Origin: JBDKGV01 sp039798005
Lineage (GTDB): Bacteria; Fibrobacterota; Fibrobacteria; UBA5070
Reading direction: 5' to 3'
DNA length: 12,228 bases
Assembly (NCBI GenBank): GCA_039798005.1
Contig: JBDKGV010000098.1
Location: 1 to 12,228 of the forward strand
Both the position numbers and the translations under genes were made by a program. Under the pieces are notes generated by a model. The model made no database searches and was not told where the DNA came from. It saw only the letters and a list, made by a program, of their open reading frames with translations. Positions 1 through 7,430 of the stretch are shown here, in pieces (position 1 is the stretch's first letter; every line of letters begins with the position of its first letter).

Positions 1-2311
1 AGCCTTCGCCACGCCCCGCATTCTCCCCTCTGGACTGCACTATGGCGGCATCACCATCGACGCAGCAGGCGACCATGCCGCCTTGGATTCGGCCAACATC
101 GCGGGACTTCCTCCCGGCGATTACATCCTGCGCGCCATCTCCAACATCGACACCACCCAAACCGTCGACATTCCTTTCACGGTGCCCTTTTTGGCTCGCC
201 CGAAATTCCTTGCCACCCCGTCACGCATCGATGTCGTTGGATCCAGCTTCCCGATTGAAATCGGCGCATTCAAGCCCAGCGGAACGGATTCGACCAGCAT
301 CCGCTTTGTCCTGTCAAGTACCCCCGGCATCCGGTTCTTCCGCGACTCCCTGTTGACCTCCCCCATCGGCGCGTCGGACACCCTCATGACCGGATCCAAC
401 GGCATCGCCCGTCGGATCTGGGTCCGAGGCGAACGCGCCGGAACCTTTGCGCTTGTGGTCGGTGCCATCCCCGGGGATACGGCGCACATCTACCCCGGCG
501 TGACCTTCAACTCGCGAGGCCTGCGGTTCCTCGATACGGTCCAATCCCCGATTTCCGCCCCGTGGCCGTTGCGTCAAGATCCGTACGACACGCTGGATTT
601 TCGCATCGAAGCATGGACCCTCGCCGCGCGCTGCACCCCCTGCAACGACTCCTTGCGCTTCGACCTGACCACCCCGGGACTTGTCGTGCTGGATTCCATG
701 GGTCGAATCCAAAGCGGAGTGCGTCTGAACAACGGCTACGCCAAGGTCCGTCTGGTCGCAAGCCGAACCGTGCGCAACGCAAGCTTGGTTGCGACCGGCG
801 ACAAGGGCGACACCTTGACGTGGAGCCCGATCACCTTCTCGCCTCCGCGTCTTGCCTTCGTCGATTCCTTGGGCCGGGAAATCGACAGCCTTCCCCGCTC
901 CGGTCTTGTGGGAATCCCCGAAGGTCCGGTATTCCTTGCCGCACTGGGAGCACACGGACTCTGCACGAGTTGCACTGGCAACCTTGCGATCACCGCAAAC
1001 GTCCCCGGAATCTCCATCCTCCAAGGGACCTTGGTACCTCAGGATTCCATCGCACTGCTTGTCGGCAAGGCACAGTTCCGACTGAACTCGCCACGGCAGA
1101 TCCTGGACCTGCGCCTGGTCGCCACCAGCCCCGCTTTCGACCCCGACACCCTGATGGGAATCACGTTCCGCGTGGAACCACCTTCCGGAGGCTATGTGCT
1201 GGATGCCGATGGCGATGGTCGGGCCGACAGTGTGGTCCTGGAGCTGCGTTCTCCTCTCGATGCCACCGATTCCCTGCGCTTCACCTGGCCAAACCGGATT
1301 GGCCAGACGCGCACGATGTCCGCGAGCTCCTCCCAACCGCTCTCCGAAAACAGGGCTGGTTTCCGCTTGTCTCCTTGGGCCGAAGGAGAAACCGGCTGCC
1401 GGGATCTGGAATGCGCCGACCTCGGTTCGTGGAAGTCCTCCGATGCCCATGGCAACCCGATCGATGCCTTCTTTCCTTTGCGCGACTCGGTTCCTCCCGT
1501 CGCCCGCCGCGCGCTGTTGCGATTTTCCAGCGACGGCCTGAGCCCCGACACGCTGGATGTGTGGTTCAGCGAGCCGCTGACCGCGACCAGCCCTGCCCAA
1601 TGGATCGCTTGGGGGCGCGCCTCGCTGGCACCGGAAGGCACCACGGTCCAAGCCAGTCACCAGTCGCTCCTTGACGACGGCACGCACGCGATCCTGCTTT
1701 TGACCGCCGACAGCACCATCGCCAAACGGCGCGGGGACAGCGTGCGCATCGCCGCAACGGGATCGCTGCGCGACCCTTCCGGAATCGCCTCCCCCGCACG
1801 CACGGCATGGGTGCCGCTGGAATTCGGACCACGTCCAAGCGCCTTTGCCATGGGGACGTATCCTCCGGTACGTCGCGTCCCGAGGAACAGCGTTCCTTCG
1901 GCGGGCGAATCCGCCTTGCAGATGTTCGTGCGTTCTCCAAGCACAGGTGCTTGGCTGACCTTGGATGGAAGGACCGTCGAGGACACGGCCAGGCTGGGCG
2001 GCGTGTGGATCGAAACCAACCAGCCCTTGCGAGGCAAGCTCTTCCTTTACGACAACCTCGGCGTGCATGTCGCAAGCCAGGATCTCAAACCACTTGAGGA
2101 CGCCTTTTCCCGTGGCGACTTGGAGCGTTCCAATCTGCTTGATTCCCGTGGACGCGGACGATTCTGGCTGGCATGGAACGGCACCAGCCAAACCGGCGCC
2201 CTCGTCGGCAGCGGAATCTACACGCTTCGCCTGGTCACGCATCAAGAAGACGAGGCGCACTGGAACAACCGCCTGACCCGACTGGGATGGCAGCGCCTCG
2301 ACAAGCCTTGA
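1..2311 (+). CDS. Large secreted repeat protein, C-terminal 769 residues (5' partial), FlgD-like C-terminus
   Basis: The reading frame is open from base 2, so the start lies outside the window; a TTG at 83 is internal, not a start. Seen in order: a segment ending 'LPPGDYILRAIS' (to about base 160); about three Ig-like beta repeats of roughly 100 residues (about 185-1190), two of them carrying C-x2-C pairs at 632-643 and 962-973; a DADGDGRADS loop (1202-1231), resembling dockerin or thrombospondin-3 calcium loops, with a C-x4-C pair at 1397-1414; an 'SPDTLDVWFSEPL' segment; and a C-terminal FlgD-like Ig domain (about 1960-2260) with 'WNGTSQTGALVGSGIYTLRL'. The loop, Cys-pair and SPDTL block recurs in the protein starting at 7581, so the two are probably paralogues, and the missing N-terminus may carry a fibro-slime domain (inference). 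Likely cell-surface or secreted; the FlgD-like end often occurs on type IX-secreted proteins. It converges with the lipoprotein gene. No function is assigned beyond probable envelope or adhesion role. Confidence 0.85.
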   Translation, partial: AFATPRILPSGLHYGGITIDAAGDHAALDSANIAGLPPGDYILRAISNIDTTQTVDIPFTVPFLARPKFLATPSRIDVVGSSFPIEIGAFKPSGTDSTSIRFVLSSTPGIRFFRDSLLTSPIGASDTLMTGSNGIARRIWVRGERAGTFALVVGAIPGDTAHIYPGVTFNSRGLRFLDTVQSPISAPWPLRQDPYDTLDFRIEAWTLAARCTPCNDSLRFDLTTPGLVVLDSMGRIQSGVRLNNGYAKVRLVASRTVRNASLVATGDKGDTLTWSPITFSPPRLAFVDSLGREIDSLPRSGLVGIPEGPVFLAALGAHGLCTSCTGNLAITANVPGISILQGTLVPQDSIALLVGKAQFRLNSPRQILDLRLVATSPAFDPDTLMGITFRVEPPSGGYVLDADGDGRADSVVLELRSPLDATDSLRFTWPNRIGQTRTMSASSSQPLSENRAGFRLSPWAEGETGCRDLECADLGSWKSSDAHGNPIDAFFPLRDSVPPVARRALLRFSSDGLSPDTLDVWFSEPLTATSPAQWIAWGRASLAPEGTTVQASHQSLLDDGTHAILLLTADSTIAKRRGDSVRIAATGSLRDPSGIASPARTAWVPLEFGPRPSAFAMGTYPPVRRVPRNSVPSAGESALQMFVRSPSTGAWLTLDGRTVEDTARLGGVWIETNQPLRGKLFLYDNLGVHVASQDLKPLEDAFSRGDLERSNLLDSRGRGRFWLAWNGTSQTGALVGSGIYTLRLVTHQEDEAHWNNRLTRLGWQRLDKP

Positions 2312-2334
2312 GAGGCCCACGGCCCCATCAAGGC
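2305..2334. terminator. Inverted repeat between convergent genes, candidate bidirectional terminator
   Basis: GCCTTGA (2305-2311) and TCAAGGC (2328-2334) form a perfect 7-bp stem. Inside it, GGCC-cac-GGCC (2314-2324) can form a second 4-bp stem with a 3-base loop. The plus-strand stop TGA (2309-2311) is in the left arm and the minus-strand stop TGA (2330-2328) is in the right arm, so the hairpin sits exactly where both genes end. Neither side has a T-tract, so it is not a canonical Rho-independent terminator. It could act as a transcript-end stabiliser or a collision point, or be chance. Confidence 0.45.
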
Positions 2335-3458
2335 AAGCCGTGTCCCCACATCGCCCCGGCGGTGCGACCCACGATCTGGATGTCGTCGATCCAGAGTTCC
2401 CCTGCGGTGGTGAGGTTCCAGGCGAATCCATAGACGCTTGCCAACCGCGTCGCCAAGCTGTCGGGATGCGCAGATCCCGCCGTGCTGGTGCGGAAGGCCG
2501 AAATCGGAATTTCGTAGGTGCGCCACACCGAGTCCAAGGTCACCGACTTCACGAGATTGGCGTCGGTGCCGCTTCCATGCTGCAGCCGAACTCCGAAGGT
2601 ACCACTGCCCTTGGCACGGAAGCGAAAGGCCGTGGCCTTGCGCAGATCGCCCCCTTCTCCAAAGTTCATGCCCAGTTCGCTCCAACTGCGGGCGGAGGAG
2701 AAATGGAGGCAATGGCAAATGGTGTCGATGCTCTGCCACACAAGACTGGGCTGCAACGCTGAACTGTCCCCCGGCACGAGATAGAACCAACCTCCACCCA
2801 GCACCGGCCCCAAGCGAACCCGGGTGGTCGGGCCGGAAAAATCCGCAAGCAAGGTGTTGCCAGGTTCCCCATCCGAACTCAAGGTCGCGGAGGTCTTGGC
2901 TCCGGCGCCCAAGGTGATCCACGACCAGGCATCCCCGAACCGGGTGCGCAGGACGGTCGAACCCGCGGGGAGGGAATCCATCGCAAAGGAGCCGTTCTCC
3001 GTGGCCGCGACACCATGTTCGGTTCCAGGCAACAGGACTCGTTCCGAAGTCTGCATGGCAGCAACCGTGCCCTGCAACCTGGCGGGCAGGGCCAAATTCA
3101 GCGTTCCCAGATTCAAGCCGGTGTCTCCCAGCGTCCCTTGAGTCAATCGGCGCATCCCACCAGCCACGGCCTCGATCCGGTACTGCCCGCGCGGCAGGTC
3201 CGTGACGGAGATCCGTCCCGCCGAGTCGCTCATCACATCCACGACGCCTTCGGCGATCGTTCCGCCCGCACCGGGGAAATACCCGGCGGGACGAATGCGC
3301 ACCAAGGCCCCGGCCATCGGCACGCCATTCGGATCGGCCACTGCAAGCTCCAAGGAATTGGGCGTCTCATCGCCACCGCCCCGCCCCGACACGACTTGGG
3401 AACACCCCCCAAGCATCGTGGTCGCGCTCCAAAGGACCAGCCACTCCTTGCTTGTCAT
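2328..3458 (-). CDS. Lipoprotein with carboxypeptidase-regulatory-like repeats and carbohydrate-binding-like C-terminal domain
   Basis: 376 residues from ATG at 3458. That start is preferred because it yields a lipoprotein signal: a short n-region with K4, hydrophobic 6-16, and lipobox L16-G-G-C19. A longer ORF start at 3551 would bury the signal. Residues about 34-100 ('VADPNGVPMAGALVRI' ... 'LPRGQYRIEA') and 112-172 look like carboxypeptidase-regulatory-like beta-sandwiches. Residues about 200-365 ('LLADF', 'GGGWFYLVPGDSSAL', 'FRFRAKGSGTFGVRLQ', 'ELWIDDIQIVG') resemble the CBM11/CIA30 galactose-binding-like fold, suggesting but not proving glycan binding. Its ATG overlaps the TGA of the upstream TIGR02147 gene (ATGA), so translation is probably coupled. 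Expected location is the outer membrane or cell surface. Serine at +2 after the Cys does not suggest inner-membrane retention by the E. coli rule, which may not apply here. Confidence 0.85.
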   Translation of the reverse strand: MTSKEWLVLWSATTMLGGCSQVVSGRGGGDETPNSLELAVADPNGVPMAGALVRIRPAGYFPGAGGTIAEGVVDVMSDSAGRISVTDLPRGQYRIEAVAGGMRRLTQGTLGDTGLNLGTLNLALPARLQGTVAAMQTSERVLLPGTEHGVAATENGSFAMDSLPAGSTVLRTRFGDAWSWITLGAGAKTSATLSSDGEPGNTLLADFSGPTTRVRLGPVLGGGWFYLVPGDSSALQPSLVWQSIDTICHCLHFSSARSWSELGMNFGEGGDLRKATAFRFRAKGSGTFGVRLQHGSGTDANLVKSVTLDSVWRTYEIPISAFRTSTAGSAHPDSLATRLASVYGFAWNLTTAGELWIDDIQIVGRTAGAMWGHGLP

Positions 3459-4288
3459 ACGGCATCCTCTTCGGGATCGGCCCACGCCGCCGGATAGGCC
3501 GCCAAGCACACTTGCATGACCATGTCCGTCGAGTCCAGCGTCCCCGCCCAACGCAGCAGTTTCTGCCGGAATTCACGGGTCATTTCCTGCAAGGTCGGGA
3601 TGTCCTTGCACCCGATCGAAAGCGTCAAGGTCGAGATGTCGCGCCGGGACAGCGGATGCACCTGCAAGGAACGTCGCGCCAGTTCAAGGCTGCGGTCCTG
3701 ATAGCCCCGCAGGATCTCCGGCGCCCCGACCTTCCCGGCCGTCAACAGGACGTCGGACGGCACCAGAACCCCTTCGCCATCGCGCACCAGAAAGCCTTGC
3801 TCCTCCAGATGCACCAGTGCATCGTGAGCTTCCTTCTCCGTGATGGGAGGATCCAAGCGCCTTGCCAACGCCGCGCAATCGCCATCGAAGCGCCATGCCA
3901 AGAGCAGCACCCGGATCGCCGGATAATGCCAATGCGAGTAGTACGCTCCGGCCCGCTTGCCCACTTCGCCAAGGTCGATGCCGCGCAGTTGCCCCAGCTT
4001 TTCCCAAGCTTCCTGCTGATCGCGCCCGGGCCTTGCCCTGCCCAACCGCACCAGACGCCGGAAATACTCCGCTTCCAATTCGGGCAACTTCAGCAGCAGG
4101 AGCATCGGCTCTACCTGATCTTCGGGCAGGTGTTTTTCCCCGTGCAGGATCTTGGCGATGAAGCTCGGATCCAGTCCGACCTTCCCGGCCAGAAAACGGT
4201 ACGAGAGAGGTCTCCCGGCACGCTTCGCGTCCTCGTACCACTCCCGCAGGAACGCACGGTAGTTCACATGCCTAAAGATGCCAGCCAT
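3455..4288 (-). CDS. TIGR02147 family protein (DUF4423), putative helix-turn-helix regulator
   Basis: 277 residues. The N-terminus 'IFRHVNYRAFLREWYEDAK' matches the opening of TIGR02147, a family expanded in Fibrobacter and also seen in Bdellovibrio-like predators. Residues about 28-62 ('LSYRFLAGKVGLDPSFIAKI') look like a Cro/Xre-type helix-turn-helix. Residues about 115-185 ('AYYSHWHYPAIRVLL' ... 'LVHLEEQGFLVRDGEG') look like a winged-helix part of DUF4423, and 'RDISTLTLSIG' at 216-226 is the conserved C-terminal strand region. ATG 4288 is chosen because GGAGG (4300-4296) lies 7 bases upstream; ATG 4294 would leave a 1-base gap. The TGA overlaps the start of the lipoprotein gene, so the two are co-transcribed. 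The family function is not established experimentally as far as I know; a cytoplasmic DNA-binding role, perhaps governing its lipoprotein partner, is inference. Confidence 0.9.
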   Translation of the reverse strand: MAGIFRHVNYRAFLREWYEDAKRAGRPLSYRFLAGKVGLDPSFIAKILHGEKHLPEDQVEPMLLLLKLPELEAEYFRRLVRLGRARPGRDQQEAWEKLGQLRGIDLGEVGKRAGAYYSHWHYPAIRVLLLAWRFDGDCAALARRLDPPITEKEAHDALVHLEEQGFLVRDGEGVLVPSDVLLTAGKVGAPEILRGYQDRSLELARRSLQVHPLSRRDISTLTLSIGCKDIPTLQEMTREFRQKLLRWAGTLDSTDMVMQVCLAAYPAAWADPEEDAV

Positions 4289-4295
4289 CGCCATG

Positions 4296-4300
4296 CCTCC
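4296..4300 (-). promoter_or_regulatory. Ribosome binding site GGAGG that decides the TIGR02147 start
   Basis: GGAGG on the minus strand, 7 bases before ATG 4288 and only 1 base before ATG 4294. It therefore supports the inner ATG, whose product starts with the family-typical 'MAGIFRHVNYR'. Confidence 0.7.
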
Positions 4301-4318
4301 TATGCTACCGCATTCCTG

Positions 4319-4376
4319 CCGAAGTCGCCACAGCAACAGTCTTCGACAGCATCGCAACATCGAGCATAAACTTCGG
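4319..4376. repeat. Spaced inverted repeat in the TIGR02147 5' region
   Basis: CCGAAGT (4319-4325) and ACTTCGG (4370-4376) are perfect 7-bp inverted arms separated by 44 bases. They lie in the 174-base gap between the NADAR stop and the TIGR02147 start. They could be a two-site operator or a leader structure, or chance. No convincing -35/-10 pair and no T-tailed terminator were seen in this gap. Confidence 0.25.
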
Positions 4377-4462
4377 GAGTGGACCTCCGCGGGGAATGTC
4401 CAGCCTTCCCATGGACCGGCAGGTCTACGGATTTGAGTTCATCACTTGCGGCACCGCCTGTG

Positions 4463-5023
4463 TTATTCTCGACTCAAGATCTCCCGCACCCGCATCAAGG
4501 CAAAGCCAAGCAGATTGCGCCCCGGCCAGCGCCGAGGATCCCCTGCGGTGCGGTCGGCTTCCGAAAGCCCGATTCCCCACACTTCATCGGTCGGACTGGC
4601 CTCGGCCAGGATCGCCGGAGCCGTCGCAACGAGCCATTCCCCGAAACGCGGATGCTGCCGAAACTTGAGAAGGTTCCCTTCCACCACGATCGACGTCGCG
4701 TGGGATTCCCACAAGGCCGCGTCGAAGCCACGCACCCGACGACCGTATTCCTTGGCTTTCCAGGACGTGCGGCAGCCAAGAATGGCCTGAGCCATTTCCT
4801 GATCACCGAAAAGCGCCGCCTTCCCGTGCATCATCCAGTGTTCCGAGGTCGGAAAGCGCAGCCCCTCGTGCTCGAAGGGGAAGGGCCCCCACTGGCTCAA
4901 GCAGGCAGGCCCGGGCTCGCCTTCGCAGGAGCCCCCCGAGTCCGGGAAGAACAGGATCGGAAGCGGATGCTCCGGATCCCAACTCTTGAGCAGCGCATCC
5001 TTCGAAAGAATCCTTCCCTGCAT
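4463..5023 (-). CDS. NADAR family N-glycosidase (YbiA-like)
   Basis: 186 residues, the usual length for this clade. Family motifs appear in order: 'CLSQWGPFPF' (41-50; family form LSQWxPxPF or LSNFxPxPF), 'FPTSEHWMMHGKAALFGD' (57-74), 'KEYGRRVRGFD' (91-101), 'GNLLKFRQHP' (116-125), 'EASPTDEVWGIG' (141-152) and 'WPGRNLLGFALMRVR' (166-180). YbiA-type NADAR enzymes hydrolyse the N-glycosidic bond of reactive early riboflavin-pathway intermediates, a damage pre-emption role. Other NADAR clades act on ADP-ribosylated guanine, and the sequence alone does not settle the substrate. No signal peptide, so cytoplasmic. ATG 5023 shares its A with the TGA of the upstream VIT-VWA gene (TGATG); a GTG at 5026 is an alternative. 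No good Shine-Dalgarno sequence precedes either start, so translation probably depends on coupling. Confidence 0.9.
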   Translation of the reverse strand: MQGRILSKDALLKSWDPEHPLPILFFPDSGGSCEGEPGPACLSQWGPFPFEHEGLRFPTSEHWMMHGKAALFGDQEMAQAILGCRTSWKAKEYGRRVRGFDAALWESHATSIVVEGNLLKFRQHPRFGEWLVATAPAILAEASPTDEVWGIGLSEADRTAGDPRRWPGRNLLGFALMRVREILSRE

Positions 5024-7380
5024 CACGGGCGTTTTTCGATCTCGCCGGGTATCTCCGCGCAGCGCATCCCCCCGATGGAGACGTTCATCTCAGCCACAGC
5101 GAACCCTTCGGTCTTGACTTGAAAATCCCTCCCGAGAAGCCCGTCCAAAAGAGCCCTTTCCGCCTTGGTCGGCTCCTGTCCGGAAGCCAGCACCACTTGA
5201 GAGATCTTCCCCGATGGTTCCACCAAAAGCCGCAACCGAACGCTGACAGGCCCCAAGTGCGCGGGCCAATTGACGGAGGATATCCAACTCTGGAGCGCCT
5301 TGAGAAGATCTCCTTGGGCACGCAGCTCTTTCCCGAATGGAAGTGCCAGATCCCACACCTGGGCCGGAACCGGCGTACACGCGTGATTCGAGGCGCTCAA
5401 CTGGTCCTTGAATTCACGTTCCAAGGAAAGCCCGTTCAAGCCGTCGTTGTCCTCCTGCAAGAGATAGAGGGTCTGTGGATTGTCCAAGTAGCCTTCGATC
5501 TTTCCGGCTCCCAGGTCCATCGACGACCCCATGTTCCCGCGGTTGCGTCCCACGGCGTTCGGACTGACTCCACGCGGAAGCTCCACCGGCACGTCGATGC
5601 GCACGCTCTTGCCGCCCTGGTTCACCACGCTGTCCATGACCGCCACGAACGAGGTCCAGGGAGAAAGCAAGCGGTACTGGAGTGCAAGCTCGGTGCCCTT
5701 GGCCGAATCGCGGGTATCGGGATTGGTGTAGATGGCCAGACGGCGCCGGGCCCACAGCCGCGGCAGGGCCGGATGGAGGGTATCGGCGGCGGCAAAGTTC
5801 ACCGGGACGGGAATCGTCACGGCCTTGCCACGGCGCTTTCCTTGGATCGCAAGGGTTCCCGTCCCAGGCGCATCAAAGCGCCCGGCGATCACCAAAGGCG
5901 ATCCCAAGAACAGGTCTTGGATCATTTGAGGCTCGAGATCCGCCACCTTGAGTCCCCCCCAGTCGAGGGAGATGTCGCTCAACACGCCCACACTCAATCG
6001 CTCAAGGAACCTGTCCAAGGTCTTCGACGGATCGCGCCCCAGCTCCAACGGCAGGTTCAGACCATGCCCTTCCTTCGCCGCCCCTTCCAGCAAATGGTGG
6101 TTGACCGAAGAGCCCACCGCGAAACAGTGCAAGGTCGTACCAGGCTGGATCCCGTCGTGGATGGCCCGGAAGATCTGGTCTTCATTGCCGATGTAGCCGT
6201 CGGTGAGGAGCACGATGTGGCGTGCGAGTCCCCGGGTCTTCGGCGCCCCCAACGCTTCCTTGAGACCCGAGAGCATCTCGGTGCCGCCCTCGGACCGCAG
6301 TCCATTGATCCAGGAAAGGATCCGACCCCGGTTGGTCGCATCGACGGCAAGGGAGGTGTCCGCCATTTTTTTTGCCGTGTTGGCAAAGCTTACGATCTGG
6401 ATCCGGTCGATCGGCCGCAGGTTCTCCACGACGTAGCGTGCGGCATCCTGGACCGTGCCCAGCGGCGCTCCACCCATCGAACCCGACTGGTCGATCAGGA
6501 GCAGGATCTCCTGCCCGGCGGCGATCGCGTCCGGCTTGACCGGAGGCTCGACCATCAGGAGAAAGTGCCCCCCTTGGCCGGCCGTGGCCTTCTGAGCAAG
6601 CAGCGTGGCTTGGATGTCCTTCCCCGACAAGCGGTATTCCAAGCGAAAATCCCGATCGGGAATGTCTTCCTGCCGCGCCAATTCCACTTTCACCGGTCCG
6701 GAGAACACCCCTCCCGCTTGCTCGCCTCGAGTCCGGATCTTGTGCCAGACGGACTTCAGGTCATGGACCGGGAGTCCGGCATCCAGCAGGACCTCGATGG
6801 AAAAGCGATGAGGATTGTCGGAACCCGCGGCAAGGACCGGTGGCGCGATCGCTGCCACTTGGGCATCGCTCATGCTGGCCGGACAGAAACGCGGCCCCAC
6901 CACGGTCGGGAAGACGAAGGCATAGAGGCCATCGTCGGGCTCCAAGGAAAGATCGTACTGGAGATGGACCTCCACCTCGGTGCGGGAGGGGATGTTGGCC
7001 ACCGACTGGGTGAAGACATTGGGACGTTCCTGCTCCAAGAGCGATGTGGTCTTGCCGGCCTCACGAGCCGCCTCATAGGTCTTGCGGGCCACTTCACGAG
7101 TCTGAAGCTTGCCCCGCACCTCGCGTCCGGCCATCTTGAAGGAATACTCGCTCACCGCCGCCCCGGTCGGGAGCGGGAAGGTGTAGATGGCCTCGATCGC
7201 CTCGCGATTCTTGTTCTCAAAGCGCTGGAACACATCGACCCGCGCCACCATGCCGTCGATCCGGGCCTGGACCCGCGTGGCTTTCAGGGGCAATTCCAGC
7301 GGGGGCGCAGGCTCCTTGGTCGCAGAAAACGCAGAGGTGACGGCACAGACAAGCAACGAAAACAGGGTGGGAAGTCGCAT
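5023..7380 (-). CDS. Secreted VIT and von Willebrand factor A domain protein with TonB/AgmX-like C-terminal region
   Basis: 785 residues from ATG 7380; ATG 7398 (six residues longer) is equally possible, as neither has a strong RBS. A Sec signal peptide ends near residue 20 ('SLLVCAVTSAFSA'). A VIT domain spans about 28-163 ('RVDVFQRFENKNREAIEAIYTFPLP', 'ARKTYEAAREAGKT'). A VWA domain spans about 291-460 with a complete MIDAS set: D-x-S-G-S at 297-301, T367 and D394. Next comes the usual VIT-VWA tail 'LLSPWTSFVAV' and 'VPVELPRGVSP'. Residues about 711-770 ('VSVRLRLLVEPSGKISQVVL') resemble the C-terminal fold of TonB or AgmX/PglI proteins (inference). No C-terminal anchor or LPXTG-like motif was seen, so it is periplasmic, surface-bound or released. 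VIT-VWA proteins are thought to bind proteins in a metal-dependent way. First gene of a unit with the NADAR gene. Confidence 0.9.
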   Translation of the reverse strand: MRLPTLFSLLVCAVTSAFSATKEPAPPLELPLKATRVQARIDGMVARVDVFQRFENKNREAIEAIYTFPLPTGAAVSEYSFKMAGREVRGKLQTREVARKTYEAAREAGKTTSLLEQERPNVFTQSVANIPSRTEVEVHLQYDLSLEPDDGLYAFVFPTVVGPRFCPASMSDAQVAAIAPPVLAAGSDNPHRFSIEVLLDAGLPVHDLKSVWHKIRTRGEQAGGVFSGPVKVELARQEDIPDRDFRLEYRLSGKDIQATLLAQKATAGQGGHFLLMVEPPVKPDAIAAGQEILLLIDQSGSMGGAPLGTVQDAARYVVENLRPIDRIQIVSFANTAKKMADTSLAVDATNRGRILSWINGLRSEGGTEMLSGLKEALGAPKTRGLARHIVLLTDGYIGNEDQIFRAIHDGIQPGTTLHCFAVGSSVNHHLLEGAAKEGHGLNLPLELGRDPSKTLDRFLERLSVGVLSDISLDWGGLKVADLEPQMIQDLFLGSPLVIAGRFDAPGTGTLAIQGKRRGKAVTIPVPVNFAAADTLHPALPRLWARRRLAIYTNPDTRDSAKGTELALQYRLLSPWTSFVAVMDSVVNQGGKSVRIDVPVELPRGVSPNAVGRNRGNMGSSMDLGAGKIEGYLDNPQTLYLLQEDNDGLNGLSLEREFKDQLSASNHACTPVPAQVWDLALPFGKELRAQGDLLKALQSWISSVNWPAHLGPVSVRLRLLVEPSGKISQVVLASGQEPTKAERALLDGLLGRDFQVKTEGFAVAEMNVSIGGMRCAEIPGEIEKRP

Positions 7381-7430
7381 TCTCAAAGGATACCGCATGG
7401 ACAGCAGCCATGCCTGTCGCTTTTTTCCGC

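Noticed and set aside
314..2431. 705-codon open frame on the minus strand opposite the first gene
   Set aside because: It is antisense to a gene with clear domains, is low-complexity Gly/Arg-rich, and has no family motifs; it follows from codon bias in GC-rich DNA.
3459..3551. Upstream extension of the lipoprotein to a start at 3551
   Set aside because: It would add 31 Gly/Arg-rich residues ahead of a good lipoprotein signal and overlap deeply with the TIGR02147 gene.
3452..4369. 305-codon plus-strand open frame opposite TIGR02147
   Set aside because: The minus strand encodes a clear TIGR02147 protein with a GGAGG RBS; the plus translation is Gln/Pro/Arg-rich noise.
4448..4458. Short GCGG/CCGC inverted repeat just after the NADAR stop codon as a terminator
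   Set aside because: The loop is only two bases and no T-run follows on the minus strand.
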